Below are positions 1 through 6,478 of a DNA stretch of 11,892 nucleotides, piece after piece. A model generated the notes under the pieces. The model saw only the letters and a list, made by a program, of their open reading frames with translations. It searched no databases and was not told where the DNA came from. The stretch's first letter is position 1, and each line of letters opens with the position of its first letter. A program made the translations under genes and the position numbers. The stretch is from JAJNBK01 sp035642715 (lineage in GTDB: Archaea; Thermoproteota; Nitrososphaeria; Nitrososphaerales; Nitrososphaeraceae), in NCBI GenBank assembly GCA_035642715.1, contig DASQRW010000079.1, positions 1 to 11,892 of the forward strand, in the 5' to 3' direction.

Positions 1-572
1 GAAATAGAGAAATCAATTAGTAAAAGGTAGCAAAATATTGGCTGAAGTAGACCTCCAATACTATAATTGGATTAGAGACTAACTTTATTCATAAGTTTCA
101 TGACGATATGATGATATGTGCTTTTACTAACAGTGGTTTTATTACCTATGTAATTATTGCTATTCTAGTTGGCTATGATGACTATTTTACTATAAGTTCT
201 GCTTGTTTACTTTTTTGCCATTCAATCTCCATTTCAATTTTTGAGCTCAAATTTTCAACTATTCGTGATTAGTAAATATCATGTATATATATATATATCT
301 CATTTTTCCACTTATGGAATTTGCAGCTCCATACTGTTTACAATGTAAGATGTAAGGTTAGTTTTTTATTATTATTATTATTATTATTGTCACTTTACAC
401 TGTAATATTATCTTGTATTCAAGTATCCATCCTAACAGGCTTTTCCAAGAGATATATATCAGATAAGAAATGAGTCTTAAAATACTTCTCATATTGTTAC
501 ATTTTAATATTCTTAAAAAACAACAATCTTTTTTTATCTGAGCTTTAATCATTATGTTGTTAATACTATTTG
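1..572. other. Gene-poor region with microsatellites
   Basis: No convincing gene. It holds a (TA)n run at about 284-298 and seven TTA copies at 366-386. An apparent minus-strand reading frame across the TTA array codes mostly Ile/Lys-rich low complexity and I treat it as spurious. On the minus strand, roughly 190-268, a short frame without a start reads like part of a coiled coil (SRIVENLSSKIEMEIEWQKS) and then stops. This may be the remnant of a decayed gene but is too short to claim. Confidence 0.5.
366..386. repeat. (TTA)7 microsatellite
   Basis: Seven perfect tandem copies of TTA, lying in the noncoding stretch before the flavin oxidoreductase gene. Similar trinucleotide tracts recur in the spacers of this window. 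Confidence 0.9.
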
Positions 573-1745
573 ATGGCGGCAGCAGCAGGAAAACGTATTG
601 TAATCTTAGGATCAGGCTTTGGTGGATTGACTGCAGCTAATTTATTGAGAAAAAATCTTTCACTACAGCATCAAATTGTAGTTATTGATAAAAGCAAATT
701 TTTTATGATGGGGCTTGTAAATTTATGGATTCTCAGTGGAATTAGAAGATTAGAAGATTCTCAGATTGCTTTGAACAAACTAGAAAATAAAGAAATTACA
801 TTTTTGAACGATGAAGTAACAACAATAGATATCTCTAAAAAATTTATTAAAACCAGATCAAATAATAAATTAGAATACGATTATTTGATAATAGCATTAG
901 GTGCAGAACTTGCAGCAGAAGAAATTAACGGATTTATATGCAATGGAGGCTTTAATCTCTATGATGCTGAGCAAATTCCAAAACTCAGAGAAAAAATAGT
1001 TACATTAAGAAATGGACGTATAGCAATCTGTATAACAAATATTCCTTATAAATGCCCACCTGCCCCCTATGAAGCATCTTTGCTTATTAACGATATTTTA
1101 GCTAAAAATGGAGTGAGAGATTCTATTGATATTGATTTCTATACACCTGCTCCAATTGCGTTACCTGCAGCTGGAGCAAAACTAAGTCAAGATATCGTTA
1201 ACTTACTTAATGATAACCATATTAACTTTCATCCGCTGCATAAATTAAAAGCAGTTGTAGACAAAGAAATAATAGAATTTGAAAATGGAAATAAGACAAA
1301 TTATGATTTGTTAATAGGAATTCCACCGCATAAAGTTCCTACAGTTATAAAAAATTCTGGTTTGGTAAAAGAGGGACAAAATTGGATTGATGTTGACAAA
1401 TTTAGTCTTAAAACAAATTATGAAAATGTTTTTGCAATAGGAGATGTGACAGAAATAAAGGTTGATCAAATGGCTGTTATTCCTAAAGCAGGAATATTTG
1501 CAGAAGGTCAAGCAAAGTCCGTTAGCAACCAAATTATTAATGAAATTACAAATCAGTCACATAATGAAAAATTCGATGGTAGAGGTTTTTGTTTTATGGA
1601 AATAGGAAGTAAAAAAGCGGGTTTTCTGGCTGCTGATTTCTATAACATAACAGGTCCAATTACAAGGCTTGATCCACCTTCAGAAGAATCATATAGAAAG
1701 AAACTTGATTTTGAGAAGAGTAGGATAAAGGAGTGGTTATTATAA
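573..1745 (+). CDS. FAD-dependent oxidoreductase, sulfide:quinone oxidoreductase / NDH-2-like
   Basis: A flavoprotein of the two-dinucleotide-binding-domain (disulfide reductase-like) superfamily, closest in style to sulfide:quinone oxidoreductase, flavocytochrome c sulfide dehydrogenase and type II NADH dehydrogenase. Numbering from the ATG at 573, the FAD-binding GSGFGG loop is at residues 13-18 with the acidic end of the second strand near D39. The second FAD motif NVFAIGD ends at D291. Cysteines occur at 123, 153, 161 (in KCPPAPYE) and 340 (in GFCFMEIG). C123, C161 and C340 are spaced much like the three conserved cysteines of archaeal SQR. The charged C-terminal helix could touch the membrane, as in monotopic SQR/NDH-2. 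An in-frame TTG lies one codon upstream, but the ATG is preferred; TTTAATCA at 544-551 sits about 26 bases upstream, fitting a leaderless transcript. Quinone reduction is expected from the family; the electron donor is unknown. Confidence 0.85.
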   Translation: MAAAAGKRIVILGSGFGGLTAANLLRKNLSLQHQIVVIDKSKFFMMGLVNLWILSGIRRLEDSQIALNKLENKEITFLNDEVTTIDISKKFIKTRSNNKLEYDYLIIALGAELAAEEINGFICNGGFNLYDAEQIPKLREKIVTLRNGRIAICITNIPYKCPPAPYEASLLINDILAKNGVRDSIDIDFYTPAPIALPAAGAKLSQDIVNLLNDNHINFHPLHKLKAVVDKEIIEFENGNKTNYDLLIGIPPHKVPTVIKNSGLVKEGQNWIDVDKFSLKTNYENVFAIGDVTEIKVDQMAVIPKAGIFAEGQAKSVSNQIINEITNQSHNEKFDGRGFCFMEIGSKKAGFLAADFYNITGPITRLDPPSEESYRKKLDFEKSRIKEWLL

Positions 1746-1832
1746 CTATTCTTTGATGTCGTATTTTCGTGATAACATTCCCCATAAAATAGCGATAATA
1801 ACTGCAAGTACATACATTTGCCTAAAAAACAT
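1746..1832 (-). CDS. Possible 28-aa single-span membrane microprotein
   Basis: A short frame opening with ATG encodes MFFRQMYVLAVIIAILWGML followed by SRKYDIKE: one hydrophobic span of about 15 residues and a charged tail. Its stop codon directly abuts the stop of the convergent flavin oxidoreductase gene. A TATAAAAG sequence lies just before the ATG, too close to be the promoter for that start, so the second Met (codon 6) could be the true start. The composition looks natural, but the frame is so short that chance is possible. No function can be assigned. Confidence 0.3.
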   Translation of the reverse strand: MFFRQMYVLAVIIAILWGMLSRKYDIKE

Positions 1833-2078
1833 CTTTTATAGAGTATGTGTGCTCAGAGAAGATCACCAATTCAGATAATAATAATAATAATCCAACTTGG
1901 ATTTTAGAACCTGTTTAGATACTAAAATTAGTAAAATATTACTATTCCTTATGCTCCTCCTCCTCCTCCTTCCCTATTAGTAATGGTTTGAATACCAACA
2001 CCATTAGCAATGATAATAATAATCATCAACAACAAAAATAATAATATATATAGTGTCCATTCTCCTCATTGATAACTA
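1833..2078. other. Spacer with ATA and CTC microsatellites
   Basis: Low-complexity spacer. It holds an ATA/TAA run at about 1875-1891, a CTC/TCC run at about 1954-1970 and a further AAT-rich stretch before 2055. No gene seen. Confidence 0.6.
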
Positions 2079-2723
2079 CTACACATGTTTCTCATGATTC
2101 ATAATAGTCAATAGCGCAGCACTCTTTGCAGCAAGTTCTGCTGTTTTCTCAGATATATCATCACTTCCTATTATTACAATATCCTTATCTTCTGGTTTTA
2201 ATTTTTCAATCAGCAAACTGTAAATATATGGTTCTTTCTTCAATGAATCATAATTAGTATCAGGCATTACGAACTTGCCGTCTTTAAATAACATAGTAGT
2301 AGCACCTAATGCTCCCATTTTTATGGCAGAATCTCTTTGTTCTACTCCTGACTTTATGGCAAAACTAAATTGTTTTAGCAAAACTACATAATTGAATTTA
2401 CCTAGTGCAATAGAACACTTTGGAAGATTCATTTCTTCAGGGATATGGGATAGTAGTTCTGAAAATATTGTGGTAGCTTTGCTTGTCATTTTTGTTCCAG
2501 CATTAGTAGATTTTATCATGCCATGCATTTTCAAATGTTTTAGTAATGTTTTTATTGTGCCTTCTCCAAGAACGAGTTCCTGACATAGTAAATCTCTACT
2601 TACATGCCCTCTATTTTCCATAAGCTGTAAGGCTTTGAATACATGTACCATATCAAAGGAAAGAACTCTGCTGGGTGCATACCTGCCTGAAATGTTTTCA
2701 AGCATTTTAACATACTGATGCAT
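2079..2723 (-). CDS. DUF4443-like winged-helix DNA-binding protein, putative transcription regulator
   Basis: A 214-residue archaeal protein with an N-terminal helix-turn-helix at roughly residues 25-85. The segment HVSRDLLCQELVLGEGTIKT followed by LLKHLKMHGMIKS is a typical winged-helix recognition-helix pattern, ending in a small wing and 'MTSKA'. The remainder (about 100-214) is an alpha/beta domain with the strands NYVVLL, ATTMLF and DIVIIGSDD. This layout matches DUF4443 proteins, assigned by memory of the pattern. ATG at 2723 is the outermost start; M7 is an alternative. An A/T-rich TATA candidate lies at about 2754-2762. The gene is divergent from cbtB, with 143 bp between, so control of cobalt uptake is a reasonable hypothesis. 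The ligand is unknown; single Cys residues at 47 and 103 do not form an obvious metal site. Confidence 0.75.
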   Translation of the reverse strand: MHQYVKMLENISGRYAPSRVLSFDMVHVFKALQLMENRGHVSRDLLCQELVLGEGTIKTLLKHLKMHGMIKSTNAGTKMTSKATTIFSELLSHIPEEMNLPKCSIALGKFNYVVLLKQFSFAIKSGVEQRDSAIKMGALGATTMLFKDGKFVMPDTNYDSLKKEPYIYSLLIEKLKPEDKDIVIIGSDDISEKTAELAAKSAALLTIMNHEKHV

Positions 2724-2791
2724 TATTTGTTATACTGTTAACTTCCCATTGAAAAATTTAATTGTATTTCCTTAAGTTGTTCATGGAATAC

Positions 2792-2803
2792 TCATTTGAA
2801 TGA
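2792..2803. promoter_or_regulatory. Inverted repeat, candidate operator between DUF4443-like gene and cbtB
   Basis: TCATT-TG-AATGA is a perfect 5-bp-arm inverted repeat. A second, outer pair (TTCAT at 2780-2784 and ATGAA at 2800-2804) overlaps it. It lies about 33 bp upstream of the cbtB TATA box in the divergent intergenic region. Short AT-rich palindromes are common by chance in such DNA, so operator function is only a suggestion. Confidence 0.25.
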
Positions 2804-2835
2804 AAAGCTCTTGTGTTGGATAAACTGACCTCCAC

Positions 2836-2843
2836 TTTAAATA
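2836..2843 (+). promoter_or_regulatory. TATA box of cbtB-cbtA
   Basis: TTTAAATA is centred about 27 bases before the cbtB ATG. That is the spacing expected when an archaeal transcript starts at or very near the start codon. No Shine-Dalgarno sequence is seen before cbtB, which agrees with a leaderless mRNA. Confidence 0.6.
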
Positions 2844-2866
2844 ATAGCGCCTTGTGTAGATGCTAA

Positions 2867-3082
2867 ATGTTAGTTAGCAAACAAATTACTAATGATATTA
2901 ATGCAATACCAAAGACAGTAGTTGGTGTGTTGTTAGGAATATTGGTATTAGGAATGTTCATGGTAGGATATGATCAAGGAAATCTTTTTAGTCTAGCTCA
3001 AGGAGACCAAGCTTTTGATACTATGTGGATGCATGAGTTCTATCATGACATGAGACATTCTGCAGGATTTCCATGTCATTAG
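2867..3082 (+). CDS. cbtB: CbtB, small subunit of putative cobalt transporter
   Basis: A 71-residue membrane protein of the CbtB family, which pairs with CbtA in a predicted cobalt uptake system often tied to cobalamin synthesis. One transmembrane helix is visible at residues 17-35 (VVGVLLGILVLGMFMVGYD). The C-terminus carries the family's metal-binding signature, with H56, H60, D61, R63, H64, C70 and H71 at the very end, probably acting in initial metal capture outside the membrane. Length is usual for the family. The ATG at 2867 follows a TATA box at leaderless spacing. cbtA begins 45 bp after the stop on the same strand. Thaumarchaea make cobalamin, which supports the substrate; transport has been inferred from context for this family. 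Confidence 0.9.
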   Translation: MLVSKQITNDINAIPKTVVGVLLGILVLGMFMVGYDQGNLFSLAQGDQAFDTMWMHEFYHDMRHSAGFPCH

Positions 3083-3127
3083 TAGTAATAGTATTTGATG
3101 TAAGTAATAGGCGTTGAGTCAAAAAAT

Positions 3128-3877
3128 ATGAAGGCACTGACCTTTCTTGCAATAACCCTTGTTTCTGGTGCAATTGCTGGGACTATATTAGGAATAATTA
3201 ATCAAGTTATAGTAGAACCATATATCGACAAGGCAATAGACATAGAAATAGAAAATGCTGCAGTCATAGAAGGCAAAGTAATTAACCCATCTGAAGTAGC
3301 AGGATATCGAATGTGGCAGAAAGGCGGAGAAATTGTTGCTGGAACTATATTAGGTACATCATTATCAGCATTATTTGGGATAGTCTTCATATATTTTAGA
3401 ACTTCGTTACCAGGTTCAAGTAATAAGAAGAAGGCATTAGCTCTGGCTGGAATAATATATCTTGTGTTATTTATAATTCCTGCATTAAAGTATCCAACAA
3501 ATCCACCTGCAGTGGGCGATCCAGAAACAATATACTATAGACAGACTCTCTATGTTACATTTATTGTCATATCGGGATTCAGCGCTCTAATGCTGGCATT
3601 TATATATAGAACGCTTGGAAACAGATTATCAATAATAACTAAAAATATCATATTTCCATTAATTTATGCTGCGATAATTGCAGGCGCTTATCTTGCTCTT
3701 CCGCCCAATCCCGATAAAATAACAAGTGTATCAATGGATCTAGTACAAGGATTCAGAATTTCGAGTGCATTTACGATGGGTATATTCTGGGGAATGATAG
3801 GTATAATATTTGGCTCAATGTGGGATAGATTCAAACCTCATGAACCACCAAAATCACAGCAATTTAAATATATATAA
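3128..3877 (+). CDS. cbtA: CbtA, membrane subunit of putative cobalt transporter
   Basis: A 249-residue integral membrane protein with about six hydrophobic segments near residues 5-25, 70-90, 102-121, 139-159, 172-191 and 210-229. The loop KYPTNPPAVGDPETI (121-135) after the third helix is the hallmark of CbtA, the channel-like partner of CbtB. The start ATG at 3128 follows cbtB closely; no clear Shine-Dalgarno is present, only an A-rich leader. The two genes almost certainly form one operon read from the promoter before cbtB. The C-terminus is short and charged (DRFKPHEPPKSQQ). A T-rich tract directly after the stop may end transcription. No ATPase subunit is nearby, as is usual for CbtAB. 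Confidence 0.9.
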   Translation: MKALTFLAITLVSGAIAGTILGIINQVIVEPYIDKAIDIEIENAAVIEGKVINPSEVAGYRMWQKGGEIVAGTILGTSLSALFGIVFIYFRTSLPGSSNKKKALALAGIIYLVLFIIPALKYPTNPPAVGDPETIYYRQTLYVTFIVISGFSALMLAFIYRTLGNRLSIITKNIIFPLIYAAIIAGAYLALPPNPDKITSVSMDLVQGFRISSAFTMGIFWGMIGIIFGSMWDRFKPHEPPKSQQFKYI

Positions 3878-3878
3878 C

Positions 3879-3890
3879 CTTTTTATTTTT
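3879..3890 (+). terminator. Oligo-T terminator after cbtA
   Basis: CTTTTTATTTTT begins two bases after the cbtA stop codon. Archaeal RNA polymerase commonly terminates on oligo-T tracts of the coding strand without a strong hairpin, so this is a good candidate for the end of the cbtBA transcript. Confidence 0.5.
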
Positions 3891-4220
3891 GAAATATTAT
3901 TTTGACTATATTTCTATAAAAAAACAAAAACAACAAAGACTGTAATATTAGTGCTACTAAAAAAAGAATCATCAAATTGTGGAGGACCCTTCTTCTTATG
4001 TTTCTCTACAAGTTTGGTTTTCTTCTTCTTCTTCTTCTTCAATTTCTCTTTTCTTGATTTAACACATTCTCAAATTTGTCTTCTGTAATTCTATTGCTCT
4101 CTTTACACTAGAATATTGTGACTTTAGAGTACATCATGCATTTCTTTTGTGTATATATATATAAATACACATATATATATTACTATCAAACTAATTGTTT
4201 AATCTTCTCTGTATAATTTA
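3891..4220. other. Low-complexity spacer with (TTC)7
   Basis: No firm gene. It holds seven TTC copies at 4020-4040 and an AT-rich inverted repeat (TGTGTAT at 4148-4154, ATACACA at 4165-4171). On the minus strand, 3914 to about 4065, an open frame without a clear start crosses the repeat as poly-Lys and ends in residues such as LVEKHKKKGPPQFDDSFF. A second minus-strand frame at 4039-4126 reads NRITEDKFENVLNQEKRN. These may be pieces of one decayed gene, but low complexity makes this uncertain. Confidence 0.45.
4020..4040. repeat. (TTC)7 microsatellite
   Basis: Seven perfect TTC copies in the spacer between cbtA and the luciferase-like pseudogene. Confidence 0.9.
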
Positions 4221-4226
4221 TACGTT

Positions 4227-4963
4227 CATAGACTCAATACTATGCTATTGTCAGAATTCACATCGCAATCCTGCATTATTAGCCAAGATATTGTGAACTC
4301 TGGATGTTATCTCTAATGGTAGGATTGAATTAGAAATAGGTGCAGGCTGGTATGAGCAAGAATACAAGGCATATGGATACGATTATCCTTCTAACGCTAG
4401 CAGAATCAAACAACTTGATGAATCATTAGATATTATAAAAGCGATGTGGACACAGAGAAAAAAGCTACTTTTTCAGGTAAATATTATTCGATCAAAAATG
4501 TGGTATGTAATCCTAAACCCATGCAAAACCTCATCCTATTGTAATGGTTGGTGGTTCAGGAAAAAATACCTTTTAAGAGTCTCTGCAAAACATGCAGATA
4601 GATACAATCATTATTTTGGCTCTCCAGATGAAATGAAAAGAAAAATATCCATTTTAAAGAGCATTGTTCTCCTATAGGGGTCGTAATACTAAACAAATAC
4701 AATATTCAATAGTGCTTTCATGTCTGATAAAAGAAACAGACGAGGAGATTATAGAAGAGAGTAAGAGACGAAAAAAGAAAATAAAAGTGTTGAACAATAT
4801 ATTCAAAGCTTGGCTGATGGGGTGGGGCAGACAGTAGGAACTCCAGAGAAGATATTGAAGGTCTGAATAAATACGTCGATATATAGGTGTAACTCATTTC
4901 ATTTTACATTTTATTGGATTAGATGAAAAAGCTCTTCAACTATTTGATTCAGAGGTAATCTAA
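4227..4963 (+). pseudogene. Decayed luciferase-like (F420-dependent type) monooxygenase gene
   Basis: Moving between the three forward frames recovers one continuous luciferase-like monooxygenase sequence. RLNTMLL (4230-4250) leads to NSHRNPALLAKIL, a TGA stop at 4294-4296, then TLDVISNGRIELEIGAGWYE and a helix ending IIKAMW (to 4449). In other frames come ATFSGKYYSIKN, NPKPMQN, HPIVMVGGSG, YLLRVSAKHADRYNHYFGSP, EHCSPIG, VGTPEKIL, EGLNKYVDI and GVTHFILHFIGLDEKALQLF, ending in EVI and TAA at 4961-4963. The NPKPMQ...VGGSG and AKHAD blocks are typical of the superfamily. Frame changes occur near 4251, 4460, 4530, 4563, 4657, 4679, 4778, 4858 and 4885, several in A-runs. The N-terminal region of about 60-80 residues is missing or unreadable. 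Neighbouring genes are intact across similar A-runs, so true decay is likelier than sequencing error. A 77-codon open stretch (4444-4677) crosses two wrong frames and is not a gene. Confidence 0.85.
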
Positions 4964-4969
4964 AAAATT

Positions 4970-5092
4970 ATGAGCACTACTATAGCAATAATAGGTAATA
5001 ACCAAGACCAAATCAGATTAAATCAGTCCGAAAATTGTATGATCCATATTACAATATCACAAGCAATGCAAGAAACTGAACTTGAAACATGA
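4970..5092 (+). other. Short 40-codon open frame, doubtful
   Basis: An ATG-initiated frame starts seven bases after the pseudogene's stop and encodes about 40 residues starting MSTTIAIIGNNQDQIRLNQS. It has no recognisable motif. It may be chance, or debris of a neighbouring decayed gene. The remaining bases to 5200 show nothing further apart from a T-run at 5163-5170. Confidence 0.15.
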
Positions 5093-5200
5093 GTGTTTTG
5101 TAGATTTATTGCTATCTATTGTTATCTCAGAATAAGTTTTTGCCTTTATTGCTAGTAGTTGGTTTTTTTTGATGATGACTTAGAGCAGTAATTAATATAA

Positions 5201-6154
5201 TTAGAAACTACGGTTCATCACTTCGACAATAATGTTATTTACAATAGCAGTTACTCTTTCTTTGTCAACTACGCCTGTAACAAAATGAGGCGTTCCTCCA
5301 CCTCGTCCATACTTAGAGGATATTTCTCTAAATAATTTATTACAATCAATATTCACTAAGGATTTATTTCTTGCAAATACAACACTTGCTGTATCGTCAT
5401 TCTGATTATTTATATTAGCAATAATGACCACTACCGAATTAGATTCAGCGATTTTTCTTCCTGCAAATATACGAATCTCTTCATCTAGCAAATTAAAAAA
5501 TATTCCACGAATAATAGTTATTTTACTAGAGTCAGTGATGTAGGGTACTATACTGTCAAGCTTTTCCTTGGTTAGATTTTTTAACTTATCAAGATATATT
5601 TCACTGTCTGTTTTTAACTTTCTAATTGTATTCTCAACTGTGTTAAAGTTTGCTTCTATCTCTTCGCAAATCTTCAATAGTTTTAATGATAATGCAATTG
5701 CAGTCTCTTTTGCCTGCTCTCCTACTACAAAACTAATCTCATAATCTTTGCCATTTTTAGATATTCTAGTTACTAAAAAGAAGCTACATTCATTGAGATT
5801 CTCTACATGTTCCATAGCACAAGCAGCCAAATCATGACCTTCAATCTCGACTACTCTCACTGGATTGGATGCTATTATTCGCTCTTCATTTGCCCGTAGG
5901 CTAGGTAAACGTTCCTTTGCTTCAGTTAGTGATTCAAAAGAATGTGTTATTATTTTTTTTCCCATATTAATAAGAGAATTCACCTCTGATTCTGCTCTGA
6001 TAATTAACTCTAAATCAAGATTAGGAATTGTAATAAATACACTGTTATCAGTTTTACGATGTTCTACCTTTCTAACATTTAGTGTTTTACCTGTTAAGTA
6101 TTGAAGTGATCCTATAAAAGCATGTTCAGCAGAATGTGCTATCTTATTATGCAT
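5201..6154 (-). CDS. Stand-alone AlaRS-type editing domain with DHHA1-like C-terminus
   Basis: A 317-residue protein with three parts. Residues 1-120 resemble the second additional domain of alanyl-tRNA synthetase and AlaX: all four zinc ligands are present as HxxxH (H7, H11 in HSAEH) and CxxxH (C112, H116 in CAMEH). Residues about 150-200 look like a helical, coiled-coil linker. Residues about 205-317 resemble the DHHA1 domain, with the glycine-rich GRGGG at 283-287 followed by TPHF. It has no aminoacylation domain and no N-terminal glycine-rich barrel, since the zinc motif begins at residue 7. The likely role is hydrolysis of misacylated tRNA (for example Ser- or Gly-tRNA-Ala), inferred from the family; the substrate may differ. 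ATG at 6154 is supported by a TATA-like ATATTATAC near 6176-6186. The gene stands alone. Confidence 0.75.
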   Translation of the reverse strand: MHNKIAHSAEHAFIGSLQYLTGKTLNVRKVEHRKTDNSVFITIPNLDLELIIRAESEVNSLINMGKKIITHSFESLTEAKERLPSLRANEERIIASNPVRVVEIEGHDLAACAMEHVENLNECSFFLVTRISKNGKDYEISFVVGEQAKETAIALSLKLLKICEEIEANFNTVENTIRKLKTDSEIYLDKLKNLTKEKLDSIVPYITDSSKITIIRGIFFNLLDEEIRIFAGRKIAESNSVVVIIANINNQNDDTASVVFARNKSLVNIDCNKLFREISSKYGRGGGTPHFVTGVVDKERVTAIVNNIIVEVMNRSF

Positions 6155-6269
6155 AATTTTTTATAATATTTTTAGTATAATATATTATACACGGCCTTTA
6201 AAATTAAATAATATATTCAGTCCATCTGCCAAATCTCACTTTTAGGGATATATTAATTCATTAGTAAAG

Positions 6270-6288
6270 ATATATATATATATATATA
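6270..6288. repeat. (TA)n dinucleotide tract
   Basis: An uninterrupted alternating A/T run of 19 bases in the spacer. Confidence 0.9.
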
Positions 6289-6409
6289 CACATGTTATTC
6301 CATGTCAATATGCAATTCAAACTGGATACCATATTATATTTGTCTTATAAATAGGATATGGCGAACCTTCCAATATAATAAAGTAGAATATGTAATGTTA
6401 TACAAGAGG

Positions 6410-6463
6410 TATGTGTGTATATATATGTATATTTATATATATAGTCATACATATACACATATA
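6410..6463. repeat. Imperfect AT/TG inverted repeat after the proteasome operon
   Basis: The left arm (6410-6430, TATGTGTGTAT followed by alternating AT) and the right arm (6447-6463, ATACATATACACATATA) are near-complementary and could fold into a long weak hairpin. It lies 16 bp beyond the last stop codon of the operon, so it would be in the 3' untranslated region. A role in RNA 3' ends is possible but unproven. Confidence 0.4.
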
Positions 6464-6478
6464 GAATGAATTGGTTTA

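Larger units (their letters stand above)
6155..6478. other. AT-repeat-rich spacer between editing-protein gene and proteasome operon
   Basis: No gene seen. It contains a (TA)n tract at 6270-6288, a short inverted repeat ACATG/CATGT at 6290-6305, and a longer TG/AC-AT inverted repeat near the proteasome operon end. The left edge carries the promoter of the editing-domain gene. Confidence 0.6.

Noticed and set aside
358..552. 64-codon minus-strand open frame at the left end
   Set aside because: It runs through the TTA array, giving low-complexity Ile/Lys sequence with no domain; best explained by repeat composition.
1311..1532. Minus-strand frame inside the flavin oxidoreductase
   Set aside because: A shadow of the coding strand; the forward protein has family motifs throughout.
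2724..2866. Cobalamin riboswitch before cbtB
   Set aside because: No B12-box-like conserved sequence was seen, the gap is only 143 bp, and the TATA spacing points to a leaderless transcript.
366..4040. Tandem repeats considered as a CRISPR array
   Set aside because: Units are 2-3 bp microsatellites with no spacers, and no cas-like gene is present.
4444..4677. 77-codon plus-strand open frame
   Set aside because: It spans frame changes inside the luciferase-like pseudogene; only its second half is in the true frame.
4227..4963. Programmed frameshifting or assembly error as explanation for the broken luciferase-like gene
   Set aside because: About nine shifts plus stop codons are too many for recoding. 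The intact neighbours keep frame through similar A-runs, which argues against sequencing error, though reads would settle it.
5865..6104. Plus-strand frame opposite the editing-domain gene
   Set aside because: Antisense shadow; no recognisable motif, while the minus-strand frame has zinc ligands and a DHHA1-like end.
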